In this document: positions 6,215-14,411 of the stretch, piece after piece
How positions within the stretch are numbered: position 1 is the first letter of the stretch
Layout: every line of letters starts with the position of its first letter
Virus record (IMG/VR): IMGVR_UViG_3300023109_000118
Coordinates: 1 to 25,984 of that record
DNA from: a virus
Strand: one strand, 5' to 3'
Length of the DNA stretch: 25,984 nucleotides
Position numbers and translations under genes: made by a program
The notes under the pieces: generated by a model
What the model saw: only the letters and a program-made list of their open reading frames with translations
Told to the model about the DNA's origin: nothing
The model's database searches: none

Positions 6215-8182
6215 ATGGACGTTTTTAAGACCCTCATTCTGGATACACCAGACTCCCTGAATAATATTAGTGGCGTATTGCCCATTGTTAATGGTGGAAC
6301 GGGGGCTGACAATGCGTCTGATGCACGAGATAACCTTGGTCTTGGCAACTCGGCAACTTTGGACGTAGGCACCACCGCAGGGACGGTCGCAGCAGGCGAC
6401 GACTCTCGGTTCTTGGGCGGCGACATAGTCGGCCCGGCGTCATCCACCGACAATGCTGTTGTGCGATACGACGGCACGACCGGGAAACTGGTTCAAAACT
6501 CAGGGGTAGCGATAGATGATAGCGGCAACGTTAATTTAGCCGACGACTCGTCACTCAACTGGAGCACCGCGCCGGGTCGCCCTTACATTGTTGGCAATAA
6601 AGCTAATGACCTAATAAAACTAGGCACACCAACGGGAGGAGATCTTCTAAATCTTGTCGGTGCGAAAGTCGGCGTGGGGACGTCGTCACCAGCACGAGCG
6701 TTAACCGTAGCAGCAACCGAAGCGGTTGCATCATTAATGGAGGGCACGAGCACATCGGGGACGTTCCTCGATTTTACTAATACGAATTACTACTCTAACG
6801 GCGTCGCACGACTTGGACTCGACTCTTCGGGCAATATGCAGATTGGCGCAGTAGGAGCTGGTGGCGATTTACTGCTACTAACCGGTAGCACAACAAAGGT
6901 GTCTGTTCTCAACAACGGCAACGTCGGCATCGGCACGACGGCACCCGGGAGTAAGTTGTCCATTTCTGGAACCGCAGCTGCTGGTGGTTTATACATTGAA
7001 GATAGTTCTGCTTCTGGATTTTCCCCTGCAATTATCAATATAGGAAAACGATCCGATAATAATGCATCCCAAGGATTTAGCGGAAAATTAGCACTTGTAA
7101 AAAATAGAACAGATGCTGCTATTGGTTCTTCAAATACGCTAGGCACAGTTTATTTTGGCGGAAATCACACAAATGGAACATTGGCGAATGTAGATTATGC
7201 CGCATCTATGTCGGGGATATCTGAAGGAACTTTTAATTCCGCTTCTGATATGCCGACAGGTTTAGTATTTTATACCGGATCAACGGGTAATGGTGGCTTA
7301 GATAGTTTGACAACGGCTGGAAGCGAACGGATGCGGATCGACAGCTCGGGCAACGTCGGCATTGGCACGGCGTCACCGGCAGCAAAGCTCAGCGTCACCA
7401 ACACGGCCAACGATGCCGGGGCTGTTGCGTTGCTACTTGAGAACGCAGACAGCAACGCTGGGATCGGGTCGCGCCTTGCTTGGCGGCTAGATAATCTTGC
7501 AAACGAATGGGGCTACATCAATGTAAGCCGAGTTGGTGGAGGCGCGACGGCGCAAATGGACTTTGCCGTAAACGGCGCAGCATACAGCGGCGCAGCCTCA
7601 ACCGTGATGTCGCTGGACTCCACCGGCATTCAGATGGCAACCACCAGTCAAATCAGTTTTTTTAACACCGGTTATTTTGTTCGTGCGTCTACTGGGTTAG
7701 AAGTGCAGTCGGCTGATTCTACACGGTTCCTAACTAATGGAGCCAACGAACGGATGCGGATCGACAACTCCGGCAACGTCGGCATTGGCCTGACGGCACC
7801 TGCATACCAGCTCCAATTGAGCACCGACTCCGCCGCAAAACCATCAACCAACACTTGGACCATTGCGTCCGACGCTCGTATTAAAACCGAAACCGGTGAA
7901 TACACAAAAGGGCTCGACGCAGTGCTTTCACTGCGCCCCGTCACCTACCGATACAACGGTAAGGCCGGTATGATCGATGACGGCGAGGATAAGATTTCCA
8001 TCATTGCTCAAGAGGCAATCACCGCATTCCCTGAGTGCGTTGGCAGCTACATGGTTAAGCTAGAGGAGGACGATGAGCAAGAAACCGAAGTGCTGAACTG
8101 GAATGGACACGCCTTAACCTTCGCGCTTGTCAACTCGATCAAGGAACTCACGGCCCGCCTTGAGGCGTTGGAAAATAACTAA
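6215..8182 (+). CDS. Tail fibre with C-terminal S74 intramolecular chaperone
   Basis: A 655-residue modular fibre. Residues 1-110 carry phage-tail modules ([49 protein letters not shown]). The middle holds at least four NVGIGT-P type repeats, two preceded by ERMRIDxSGNVGIG. From about residue 550 comes a peptidase S74 / endosialidase chaperone domain: TIASDARIK (S552-D553 is the expected self-cleavage site), then GLDAVLSLRPVTYRYNG, ISIIAQEAITAFP and a terminal coiled coil NSIKELTARLEALE. Such domains trimerise the fibre and are then cut off. GC content changes sharply inside the gene, suggesting recombination of modules. It presumably binds a host surface receptor. Four bases separate its promoter-bearing downstream gap from the stop region. 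Confidence 0.88.
   Translation: MDVFKTLILDTPDSLNNISGVLPIVNGGTGADNASDARDNLGLGNSATLDVGTTAGTVAAGDDSRFLGGDIVGPASSTDNAVVRYDGTTGKLVQNSGVAIDDSGNVNLADDSSLNWSTAPGRPYIVGNKANDLIKLGTPTGGDLLNLVGAKVGVGTSSPARALTVAATEAVASLMEGTSTSGTFLDFTNTNYYSNGVARLGLDSSGNMQIGAVGAGGDLLLLTGSTTKVSVLNNGNVGIGTTAPGSKLSISGTAAAGGLYIEDSSASGFSPAIINIGKRSDNNASQGFSGKLALVKNRTDAAIGSSNTLGTVYFGGNHTNGTLANVDYAASMSGISEGTFNSASDMPTGLVFYTGSTGNGGLDSLTTAGSERMRIDSSGNVGIGTASPAAKLSVTNTANDAGAVALLLENADSNAGIGSRLAWRLDNLANEWGYINVSRVGGGATAQMDFAVNGAAYSGAASTVMSLDSTGIQMATTSQISFFNTGYFVRASTGLEVQSADSTRFLTNGANERMRIDNSGNVGIGLTAPAYQLQLSTDSAAKPSTNTWTIASDARIKTETGEYTKGLDAVLSLRPVTYRYNGKAGMIDDGEDKISIIAQEAITAFPECVGSYMVKLEEDDEQETEVLNWNGHALTFALVNSIKELTARLEALENN
7324..7366 (+). 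repeat. 43-base direct repeat in the fibre gene, copy 1
   Basis: Encodes ERMRIDSSGNVGIG. It matches the copy at 7747-7789 at 41 of 43 bases by hand alignment. That is higher DNA identity than the other, older protein-level repeats in the same gene, which suggests recent duplication or gene conversion. It could serve as a recombination point for swapping fibre segments. Confidence 0.85.
7747..7789 (+). repeat. 43-base direct repeat in the fibre gene, copy 2
   Basis: Second copy of the repeat at 7324-7366, differing at two bases and encoding ERMRIDNSGNVGIG. Between the copies lie 380 bases coding for one fibre segment, which a recombination event between the copies would remove or replace in frame (423 bases copy to copy, a multiple of three). 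Confidence 0.85.
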
Positions 8183-8212
8183 TTGACAACCACCGTTAAG
8201 TTGAGTTATAAA
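8183..8212 (+). promoter_or_regulatory. Consensus sigma70 promoter after the fibre gene
   Basis: A perfect TTGACA (8183-8188) and TATAAA (8207-8212), 18 bases apart, fill the 38-base gap between the fibre stop and the ATG at 8221. The predicted start, 6-8 bases after the -10, falls at about 8218-8220, so the transcript would be leaderless or nearly so. It would drive the two tiny genes and probably the lysis and basic-protein genes after them. The first 10 bases (TTGACAACCA) also begin the minus-strand promoter near 25015. Confidence 0.75.
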
Positions 8213-8220
8213 TTGTTTGT

Positions 8221-8364
8221 ATGACTATTCAAGAAAAACTTAATCAACTATACATTGCCACGCGCATTGCCGCTCTAAGCGCGGACCAGCACGCAGCCTT
8301 ACAGCAGCATGCAAAGGATATCTTGGAGGCCCTTAAAGAGCCAGAACCTGAAACCGAAGAATAA
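8221..8364 (+). CDS. 47-residue hypothetical protein
   Basis: A short ORF too small for many gene callers: MTIQEKLNQLYIATRIAALS, then SADQHAALQQHAKDILEALK and an acidic end PEPETEE. It is predicted to be helical with an amphipathic pattern and could oligomerise. It directly follows a consensus promoter, whose start site falls at its ATG, and ends one base before the next ATG (TAAAATG). No family is recognised. Support comes from position, codon pattern and tight spacing. Confidence 0.6.
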   Translation: MTIQEKLNQLYIATRIAALSADQHAALQQHAKDILEALKEPEPETEE

Positions 8365-8365
8365 A

Positions 8366-8461
8366 ATGCCATACGGAAAAGGAACATACGGAAACAAAGT
8401 TGGTCGCCCATCCAAGGCCAAGGGTAAAAAGCGAACAATGCCTAGAAAAAAATGTAAGTGA
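8366..8461 (+). CDS. 31-residue basic peptide (MPYGKGTYG family-like)
   Basis: MPYGKGTYGNKVGRPSKAKG followed by a Lys/Arg-rich tail with one Cys near the end. Very short proteins with an MP-x-GKGTYG start and a GRP...KK tail occur in many environmental phages from general knowledge, always without known function. The GRPxK segment resembles an AT-hook, a minor-groove DNA-binding motif, so DNA binding is possible. It is one of four small, very basic proteins encoded between the fibre and nozzle genes. Confidence 0.65.
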   Translation: MPYGKGTYGNKVGRPSKAKGKKRTMPRKKCK

Positions 8462-8476
8462 GTGGTTGTAAACATG

Positions 8477-8485
8477 TGTTAAAAT
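8477..8485 (+). promoter_or_regulatory. Extended -10 promoter for the holin gene
   Basis: TGTTAAAAT (TG at 8477-8478, TAAAAT at 8480-8485) ends five bases before the holin ATG, so the transcript start would coincide with the start codon. No clear -35 is present, as is usual for extended -10 promoters. The identical nine bases lie in the same position before the gene at 13717. Confidence 0.55.
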
Positions 8486-8490
8486 AACTC

Positions 8491-8934
8491 ATGTTTACGT
8501 TTCTTTCTAGTGCGGCGGGTGGGTCTATTTTAGGCGGCATTTTTTCAGTTGTTCAAAAGATAGTAGACGCAAAGTCTAAGGCTTGGGAAACTGAGCTTGA
8601 GATTAAGAAGATGGAATCTATTTCTCGCCTCAAGGTTACCGAGGCCGAGTTTAAGAGTTTCGACTCAAGTCTAAAAAGCGATAAAGAGTCGGTTGAGATT
8701 CCAGAAAACACTCCTTTGTGGGTGATTTCTACACGGGTAATGGTGGATGCCTTTAGAGCGTTTACTCGTCCAGGGCTAACATGGGCTATGGTTATTTCCC
8801 TGATTCTATTTATTGCTGCGGGATTTGTAGGGGAGGCCGCAGTTGCTGTGATTCTGGGTGACTTTGTGTTTGCTACATCAACAGCAGTAATGTGGTGGTT
8901 TGGATCACGTCCATTGCAAAGGACCGCCAAGTGA
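8491..8934 (+). CDS. Holin, three-segment type (GTA_holin_3TM-like)
   Basis: 147 residues. A hydrophobic N-terminal segment (about 8-24, with GGSILGGIFSVV), a charged helical stretch (27-70), and two adjacent membrane segments (about 97-116 and 117-137) ending in WWFGSRP match the 3TM holin family (PF11351 in my memory), whose members typically end in an aromatic-F-GSR motif. It would form lesions in the inner membrane at the end of infection and let the lysozyme encoded at 1138 reach the wall. It starts right at a predicted transcription start, and its stop overlaps the next gene's GTG. Confidence 0.75.
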   Translation: MFTFLSSAAGGSILGGIFSVVQKIVDAKSKAWETELEIKKMESISRLKVTEAEFKSFDSSLKSDKESVEIPENTPLWVISTRVMVDAFRAFTRPGLTWAMVISLILFIAAGFVGEAAVAVILGDFVFATSTAVMWWFGSRPLQRTAK

Positions 8935-9146
8935 TTCAGCTATTTGATACTATCAGGATTGGCTTGCTAAACGCCCTTAGCTGGGCATCAACACTTGCAG
9001 TCCTTCAACTGGCTGCTGACCTTTTGCAAGTGGCTGCGTTGCTTGGATCAATTACGGTTAGTATCTTTTCTGTCCGTTGGATTATGAAACAGTCTCAAAA
9101 CCTTGATAAACTTAACAAGGAGAAGAGCGTCAATAAGGCCAAATAA
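8931..9146 (+). CDS. Small membrane protein, possible second holin or antiholin
   Basis: 71 residues starting at a GTG that overlaps the holin stop (GTGA), with AAAGGA eight bases upstream, one of the few good ribosome sites in this arm. The frame is open upstream inside the holin gene, but the overlap and ribosome site favour GTG 8931. One long or two short hydrophobic segments (residues 8-50) are followed by a Lys/Asn/Ser-rich cytoplasmic tail ending KSVNKAK. Size, charge and position suggest a class II/III-like holin, an antiholin, or a spanin-related partner. The sequence alone cannot decide. Confidence 0.65.
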   Translation: MIQLFDTIRIGLLNALSWASTLAVLQLAADLLQVAALLGSITVSIFSVRWIMKQSQNLDKLNKEKSVNKAK

Positions 9147-9173
9147 AGCCATTTTAAGGCGATACCTATACCA

Positions 9174-9422
9174 ATGCCTAAGAACCCTAGAGATTTGCCC
9201 TGTAATAGCCCTAGAAGGGAAGTTAAGGGCGGTAAGAAGTTTGTCGTCAAGGCTTGTCAGGACGGAAAAGAGAAAGTGGTGCGCTTTGGCGATGCCAATA
9301 TGACCATTAAGAAGAGCCAGCCAGCTCGCAAGAAGAGCTATTGCGCTAGGTCTGGTGGCATCAAGGGTAAAAGCAACAAGCTGTCCGCCAACTATTGGAG
9401 TCGGCGTGCTTGGAACTGTTAA
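9174..9422 (+). CDS. Small basic protein with FGDxNMTIKK and SxANYWSRxxWxC motifs
   Basis: 82 residues, strongly basic, with four Cys. The segment KVVRFGDANMTIKKSQPARKKSYCARSGG, followed by a Ser/Asn-rich link and ANYWSRRAWNC, matches a widespread small phage protein type (KFGD-x-NM-x-I-K-x...RRKSF-x-ARH...YWS-C-x-W) that I recognise but whose function is unknown. The paired Cys and Trp residues suggest a small metal- or nucleic-acid-binding fold. It is the first of three adjacent basic proteins. A weak AAGG lies about 12 bases upstream of the ATG. Confidence 0.7.
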   Translation: MPKNPRDLPCNSPRREVKGGKKFVVKACQDGKEKVVRFGDANMTIKKSQPARKKSYCARSGGIKGKSNKLSANYWSRRAWNC

Positions 9423-9426
9423 CAAA

Positions 9427-9615
9427 ATGCCTGCTAAAAAATCTACTGTAAACTCTGCTGGCGTATATACAAAGCCAACAATGCGGAAGCGACGGTTTCA
9501 GTCGATTAAGTCTGGTGGTAAGGGCGGACGCCCAGGCCAGTGGTCGGCTCGTAAGGCCCAAATGCTGGCCAAGCAATACAAAGCCAAGGGCGGCGGATAT
9601 AAGACTTCTCGATGA
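9427..9615 (+). CDS. Small basic protein with GQWSARKAQMLAKQYKxxGGGY motif
   Basis: 62 residues from the ATG at 9427, four bases after the previous stop. The open frame extends upstream, but that part overlaps the previous gene and is a shadow. The motif PGQWSARKAQMLAKQYKAKG belongs to a very common phage and algal-virus small protein group, sometimes annotated with DUF5872-type domains; my family name is from memory and tentative. Roughly one third of residues are Lys or Arg, so nucleic-acid binding is likely. Its stop overlaps the next start (ATGA). Confidence 0.7.
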   Translation: MPAKKSTVNSAGVYTKPTMRKRRFQSIKSGGKGGRPGQWSARKAQMLAKQYKAKGGGYKTSR

Positions 9616-9848
9616 AAGCACAGCAAAAGAGTCTTGCCGACTGGACAAAGCAGAAGTGGCGCACCAACTCGGGAAAGCCCAGCCTTAAAACCGGAGAACG
9701 GTATTTGCCAGAAGCCGCATGGAAGTCTTTGACCTCCGCAGAAAAAGCCGCAACCAATAGGGCCAAGCGCAAGGGCATGAAGAAGGGCAAGCAGTTTGTT
9801 AAGCAGCCCAAGTCTATTGCCAAAAAAACGGCTAAATACCGGAAGTAG
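9612..9848 (+). CDS. Small basic DUF5872-like protein
   Basis: 78 residues. The line SLADWTKQKWRTNSGKPSLKTGERYLPEAA, then SLTSAEKAATNRAKRKG and KQFVKQPKSIAKKTAKYRK, is characteristic of the abundant family often labelled DUF5872 in phages of aquatic bacteria and in algal viruses; the label is from memory. It is highly basic, with no Cys. It is translationally coupled to the preceding basic protein (ATGA overlap), and in other genomes these two motifs are often adjacent or fused, which supports a shared role. A DNA- or RNA-binding function is inferred only from charge. Confidence 0.75.
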   Translation: MKAQQKSLADWTKQKWRTNSGKPSLKTGERYLPEAAWKSLTSAEKAATNRAKRKGMKKGKQFVKQPKSIAKKTAKYRK

Positions 9849-9864
9849 CCCTTGTGGCATAGGC

Positions 9865-9870
9865 TATACT
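9865..9870 (+). promoter_or_regulatory. -10-like box placed for a leaderless nozzle transcript
   Basis: TATACT ends six bases before the nozzle ATG in the 28-base gap after the last basic-protein gene, so the expected transcript start falls on the ATG. No good -35 or TG extension is present. The spacing equals that before 13717, which is why it is listed. Confidence 0.4.
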
Positions 9871-9876
9871 AAATGA

Positions 9877-11856
9877 ATGCCTCGGTATAGCAATTATGGC
9901 TCGCTTGATAACCCCATCGTTGATGAGGGAGACTTTTCGTTTTCTCGAATAAACGCACGGCTGCGACCCGATCAGCTCAGTCCATCCGAGGTGGCGATGT
10001 CCTCCAACGGACGTATGGACATTAATGGGGCGTGGCAAACCCGCAAGGGACATCAGCACTTTGGGTCTTCGCTTGTTACTGACGCATTGGCCCTTACTTT
10101 GCCATTTACCCTTGATGACGCTGGAACTCCCCCAGTCCTTGATGATGATGTCGTTAACGCTGCATACGGTTCGTGTTTGTTTTCCGACCCATCATCTAAC
10201 AATGAGGAGTATATTGCGATTGCGGCAAACTCAAAGGTTTTTCTTGTAAACCTTGTAGATGGAGTTGTTACTGACATTTCCTATCCTTCAGGCGTTACGA
10301 TTTCCTCAAAGGTTAATATGCTGCAAGCATTTAACTACATTTTTATTTTTAGGGACGGCGAAACGACCTTGCAGTGGGATGGAGACCTAACTGGAACTCC
10401 GGCGTTTGAGTTAGTAGGAAACGGTGACTATACCCAGCCTTTGGTGTATAGCACTTCTGGGAACACAGCAATTTCGGGTGGAGTGGTTACCGTCACTGAG
10501 TCCTCTGGCCACGATATTTCAGAGAACGATTTAGTTAAGATTATTTCTCGCGGCGACACCAACCTCAATGAGCTATCTGAGTATCGGGTGTTTTATGCTG
10601 ACTCCGACGCCGACCCCGGCCCACCTACTACGTTTAAGTTTTATGCTGACGCGGACGACATCGCTGGCGCGTCGGTGGTTTTAAGCAAACCAATGTCTGT
10701 AGGTGGCGGGTTTTCCCATATGCCTGCGCCGCCGTGGGCTATTTATCACCAGCGTAGGCTGTGGATGCCATTCCTTTATACGACATCAGGAGCCTCTGGG
10801 TCTCCCACAATTGAATCTCGCAATATTACGGATGAGATTATTGCTTCCGACATTCTGGATCAAAACACCTACGATCAGATCTATGGCAACTATCGCATTG
10901 CGTCTGGTGGTGCGGATCGTGTTGTGGCAATTCAGCCGTTTTCCGAGGACAACTTAGTTGTATTCAATCGGAATACCATCCACTTGATTCGTGGCGTAAC
11001 TGGGGCATTGGAGGAAACGGTTGTGCAGGAAATCACGCGAGAGGTTGGATGTTTGGCGCGTAAGTCCGTTGTGCAGGTTGGTAATCAAATTCTTTTTCTG
11101 TCGGATAACGGCGTGTATGCTGTTAAGTTCGAGGATTTATATAACCTGCGTGGTGCATCCATTCCCCTTTCGGAGTCTATTAATCCAATTATTAAGAGAA
11201 TTAATAAAGACTACGCTAGTAACTCGGTAGCCATTTATCACGACAACAGATATTATATTTCTGTCCCACTGGACGATTCTACCGTTAATAATACTATATT
11301 AGTTTATAACTTTTTAAATAATGGGTGGGAGTCTGTTGACACTACCCAAGGGGAAGGCTGGGATATTGAAAACTTAATTCGAGCGGGAGCTGGTTCATTA
11401 AATAAGTTGTATGCAATTAACTCTTTTGGAGGAATACACGTTTTAGAAGACCGGGAGGACGACAACGATTTTCTGGTTACTAGTATTGGAGTGTCTGCTT
11501 CTATCCGTAAGATTCCTTCTTATGTAACCACTCGACAATATACGGGTGGCACTATGGACAGAAAGAGATACAACTCTTTTGAGATTCAAGCAGAAAGCTC
11601 TGAGACTAACGATTCGGACATTGATATTACGTTTGAGGCAGAAAATCCAGATTCCGTAAACACAATGGATTCTTTTTCTGACCTTTTGGGGAACACCTTA
11701 GCCGTTGGGGAGGATGCTTCCGTGCGTGGCCGCATTGGCAATATTCGTGGGTATAGCGGCCAGTTTACGCTAGCTCCTAGAATTGGCCGACCCAAGGTAA
11801 GATCGCTGAAAGTTTCTTCCCAGCTCACCGACCTAAATATCAGTTCTAAAGAATGA
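9877..11856 (+). CDS. Tail nozzle (tail tubular protein B / gp12-like)
   Basis: 659 residues. It begins with the pattern of podovirus nozzle proteins: [36 protein letters not shown], that is, 'points of contact, then a list of parameters with an R-x-G mark'. Repeated beta segments follow ([90 protein letters not shown]), consistent with a beta-propeller-like platform as in T7 gp12 or P22 gp10. Residues about 196-272 form a beta insert resembling the one in the adaptor at 4922-5155. The protein should extend the tail tube and carry fibres. Its stop overlaps the tailspike start (ATGA). Confidence 0.72.
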   Translation: MPRYSNYGSLDNPIVDEGDFSFSRINARLRPDQLSPSEVAMSSNGRMDINGAWQTRKGHQHFGSSLVTDALALTLPFTLDDAGTPPVLDDDVVNAAYGSCLFSDPSSNNEEYIAIAANSKVFLVNLVDGVVTDISYPSGVTISSKVNMLQAFNYIFIFRDGETTLQWDGDLTGTPAFELVGNGDYTQPLVYSTSGNTAISGGVVTVTESSGHDISENDLVKIISRGDTNLNELSEYRVFYADSDADPGPPTTFKFYADADDIAGASVVLSKPMSVGGGFSHMPAPPWAIYHQRRLWMPFLYTTSGASGSPTIESRNITDEIIASDILDQNTYDQIYGNYRIASGGADRVVAIQPFSEDNLVVFNRNTIHLIRGVTGALEETVVQEITREVGCLARKSVVQVGNQILFLSDNGVYAVKFEDLYNLRGASIPLSESINPIIKRINKDYASNSVAIYHDNRYYISVPLDDSTVNNTILVYNFLNNGWESVDTTQGEGWDIENLIRAGAGSLNKLYAINSFGGIHVLEDREDDNDFLVTSIGVSASIRKIPSYVTTRQYTGGTMDRKRYNSFEIQAESSETNDSDIDITFEAENPDSVNTMDSFSDLLGNTLAVGEDASVRGRIGNIRGYSGQFTLAPRIGRPKVRSLKVSSQLTDLNISSKE

Positions 11857-13676
11857 GTGATATTAAAGCAGGTTTTGTTTGGTCTGATAAGGCTGAAAAT
11901 TTTGCCAACAATAAGGCAATGGCTTTGCGTCTTAATAAGACTATTGGAGAGGCAGCGGTTAATCTTAATGAAGTGCTGCCAGATCAATCAGGGCAGGCAG
12001 GAAAGTTTCTTAAAACTGACGGAACAGATGTTCTTTGGGACACGGCTTCTGGCGGAGGTTCAACGCCAGTGGGTCCAGCCGGTGGCGACCTTACTGGAAC
12101 ATATCCCGACCCAACGCTAGTGACTACAGGTGTTTCGGCTGGATCTTATGGTAGTGCATCACAAGTAGGAGGTTTCGCCGTAGATGCCAAGGGCCGTCTT
12201 ACGGCGGCGAGCAATACGCCTATTGCTATTGCGAACACGGCGGTCAGCGGGCTTGGCAACTCTTCGACGCTTGACGTTGGCACTACTGCTGGCACGGTTG
12301 CGGCAGGAGACGACTCGCGACTTAGTGATGCACGCACGCCGACCGGAACTGCTAGTGGAGATTTAGGAGGAAGCTATCCAAGCCCAACGGTTACTAGCGG
12401 CACTAACCACGGACATACATGGGGGCAAATTACTCAAAAGCAAGACCTGTCTTGGATTAACGTAGCTGAATACCCATACAATGCTGACAAAACTGGGACC
12501 AACGACGCAACCTCTGCTATTAACGCAGCAATAACCGCTGGGTTGGCAAATGAAAAATCTGTAATATTTTTCCCAGCAGGCACATATAAGATTAGTTCAC
12601 AGATTAATCACACGATTGGAGCCTCAAAAGATTTAGTTATTGCTGGGGCGGGTGAAAATGTTGTTATTTTGGATTTTGTAACTACTGGAAATGCGGGGTT
12701 AAAGTTTACACTAACATCAACAACAAGTAGCACAGGCAATTACGAGCCGGACTCGTCTGTAGAAATTAGGGATTTAACCTTATATGCTGGAGCGGTTGGC
12801 GGGAAAAACGCAATGGGAACCGCTATTACAATTATTCAGGACAATCAAATTAACACCACGCACAGAGTAACAGGCCCACTTATAAGGCGTGTTGCAGCTC
12901 ATGGCCCTGACGGAACCGTAACCGGAACTGGAGAAAATGTTCCATACTGGGAATACGGCGCATATATTAAATGGTGTTGGAATACTGAAATTAGCGATTG
13001 TTTTTTTTCGGGGCTTGAGGGTGATAATGAATATGAATCGGACTTTGGAATTTTGCTGCACGGGCGTTGTGTGAACTCTATGATTACTAGAACGCAATGC
13101 AATTGGTTTGACGTTGCTGTCCAATCAAGCCCGTTTGCACTTACTAGTGATCAACAAAACAATGAAGGGTTAGTTGTAGATACTTTTTATGCAGTTCCTT
13201 GCCGCGAAGGAATTGTGGTTACTGCAAACACTAGTGCAACTCAATCGCAAAGAGCAGTAAATATATTTATTTCTAATTGTCATTTTGACGCTAGAGATCC
13301 TCGCGTTTATGACCCTGGTCTATATCAGACTAATACAAACATAAGGATGGAAAATGTTTGGCAAGTTATGATTCAAAGTAACTTGTTTATAATGAACGGA
13401 AATAATTATACATTAGACTTTAATAATTGCAAAACTGTTGTTGTATCAAATAACACTTTTGATAGCTCTACTGTGGCGGCTGTTCTTTTTGATGGAACCT
13501 CGATTGCAAACATTGTTCAAGGCAATGCGTTTCAAGCAAATAATGTTCCTCAAGATATTGTTTTGGGAGCTAGCACTTCACACAATAAGGTTTATGGAAA
13601 TGCTAGCGTAGGCCGCACATCTATTATAGTGACCAATAGCGGAACAAATAATTTGGTTGGCAGCTCTGGCAATTAA
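11853..13676 (+). CDS. Tailspike with pectate-lyase-like beta-helix
   Basis: 607 residues. Residues 1-68 form an N-terminal attachment part. Residues 70-190 contain collagen-like or linker modules ([24 protein letters not shown] and [20 protein letters not shown]). From about 197 a right-handed beta-helix begins, with [28 protein letters not shown] and [13 protein letters not shown], the classic start of pectate-lyase-3 type phage spikes, followed by many NxxF/NNTF turns to the end. It probably binds or cleaves a surface polysaccharide; no catalytic residues can be assigned by eye. The N-terminal modules are GC-rich (12241-12300 is 37/60 G+C), while the helix is AT-rich (13321-13380 is 17/60), suggesting receptor-domain exchange. 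Confidence 0.82.
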   Translation: MSDIKAGFVWSDKAENFANNKAMALRLNKTIGEAAVNLNEVLPDQSGQAGKFLKTDGTDVLWDTASGGGSTPVGPAGGDLTGTYPDPTLVTTGVSAGSYGSASQVGGFAVDAKGRLTAASNTPIAIANTAVSGLGNSSTLDVGTTAGTVAAGDDSRLSDARTPTGTASGDLGGSYPSPTVTSGTNHGHTWGQITQKQDLSWINVAEYPYNADKTGTNDATSAINAAITAGLANEKSVIFFPAGTYKISSQINHTIGASKDLVIAGAGENVVILDFVTTGNAGLKFTLTSTTSSTGNYEPDSSVEIRDLTLYAGAVGGKNAMGTAITIIQDNQINTTHRVTGPLIRRVAAHGPDGTVTGTGENVPYWEYGAYIKWCWNTEISDCFFSGLEGDNEYESDFGILLHGRCVNSMITRTQCNWFDVAVQSSPFALTSDQQNNEGLVVDTFYAVPCREGIVVTANTSATQSQRAVNIFISNCHFDARDPRVYDPGLYQTNTNIRMENVWQVMIQSNLFIMNGNNYTLDFNNCKTVVVSNNTFDSSTVAAVLFDGTSIANIVQGNAFQANNVPQDIVLGASTSHNKVYGNASVGRTSIIVTNSGTNNLVGSSGN

Positions 13677-13681
13677 CCACC

Positions 13682-13710
13682 TTTTCAACAATAACTAATT
13701 GTGTTAAAAT
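13682..13710 (+). promoter_or_regulatory. Promoter for a leaderless fibre-like transcript
   Basis: TTTTCA (13682-13687), 17 bases, then TAAAAT (13705-13710) with the extended TG at 13702-13703 fill the gap after the tailspike stop. The ATG at 13717 lies six bases past the -10, at the predicted transcript start. The nine bases TGTTAAAAT repeat the holin promoter. Confidence 0.6.
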
Positions 13711-13716
13711 ACTAAC

Positions 13717-14391
13717 ATGGCAATTCTCCAAACAGGAACCATCTACGCTGACGGTGATCAGGTTACATCAACGAACCTTAATGCAGCAGTTAATGCTGCT
13801 ACGTTTCAGTCTGGAGCAGTAGATGGTGATACAACCCAGCTTTCCGGTAGTGGGCAAATTATCGTAAAAGATAAAGGAATTACTGCAGCTAAACTAGAAA
13901 CTGCCGCTAACGGACAGCTATTTATTGGTAATGGCAGTGGGTTTAGTTTAAGTTCACTAACCGCCGGATCTGGAATTGGACTTGTGGTTGGCGCAGGCAG
14001 CATTGAGATTACGTCCACGGGATCAATGGGCGGCAGCAGCGGTAGCACCGACAATGCCATCATACGAGCAAATGGCGACCTCGGAAATACAATCCAATCA
14101 TCTAGCATTACCATTGATGACAGTAACAACATTGCTGGAGCTAACAACATTACGGCTGGAAACGTTGTTAATGTTACTTCCCCAAATGGCTATCAAGTAA
14201 ACGGCACTAAGGTGCTAGGTGCTCAGGGGGCCACAATAAACAGCCTTAGTGCTGGTTACATTGACACGGATTTTGAAAGTGAAACGGACCACACGGACCC
14301 ACAGTTAGTAGCAGGCGCATTTAACATTACAAATGCAAGAATTAACTTAATCCTTGCAGCCCTTCGCACCCATGGCATTATTGCTACCTAA
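13717..14391 (+). CDS. Fibre-like tail protein
   Basis: 224 residues, Gly/Ser/Thr/Asn-rich, with no Cys. It shares a module with the S74 fibre (SGSTDNAIIRANGDLGNTIQ...ITIDDSNN at residues 108-137). It also has ITAAKLETAANGQLFIGNGSGFSLSSLTAG and a C-terminal end NARINLILAALRTHGIIAT that is common at the end of small phage tail or baseplate-associated proteins. Beta-strand repeats dominate. It could be a short fibre, a fibre connector, or a second receptor-binding protein. The N-terminal DGDQVTSTNLNAAVNAATF segment is typical of phage tail-associated proteins. It is preceded by its own extended -10 promoter. Confidence 0.65.
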   Translation: MAILQTGTIYADGDQVTSTNLNAAVNAATFQSGAVDGDTTQLSGSGQIIVKDKGITAAKLETAANGQLFIGNGSGFSLSSLTAGSGIGLVVGAGSIEITSTGSMGGSSGSTDNAIIRANGDLGNTIQSSSITIDDSNNIAGANNITAGNVVNVTSPNGYQVNGTKVLGAQGATINSLSAGYIDTDFESETDHTDPQLVAGAFNITNARINLILAALRTHGIIAT

Positions 14392-14411
14392 TGTCGGCAA
14401 TATCTAAGGCA

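Noticed and set aside
9161-9173. TATACC directly before the gene at 9174
   Set aside because: It matches a -10 box poorly, is one base from the ATG and has no -35; it is not usable as a promoter at that position.
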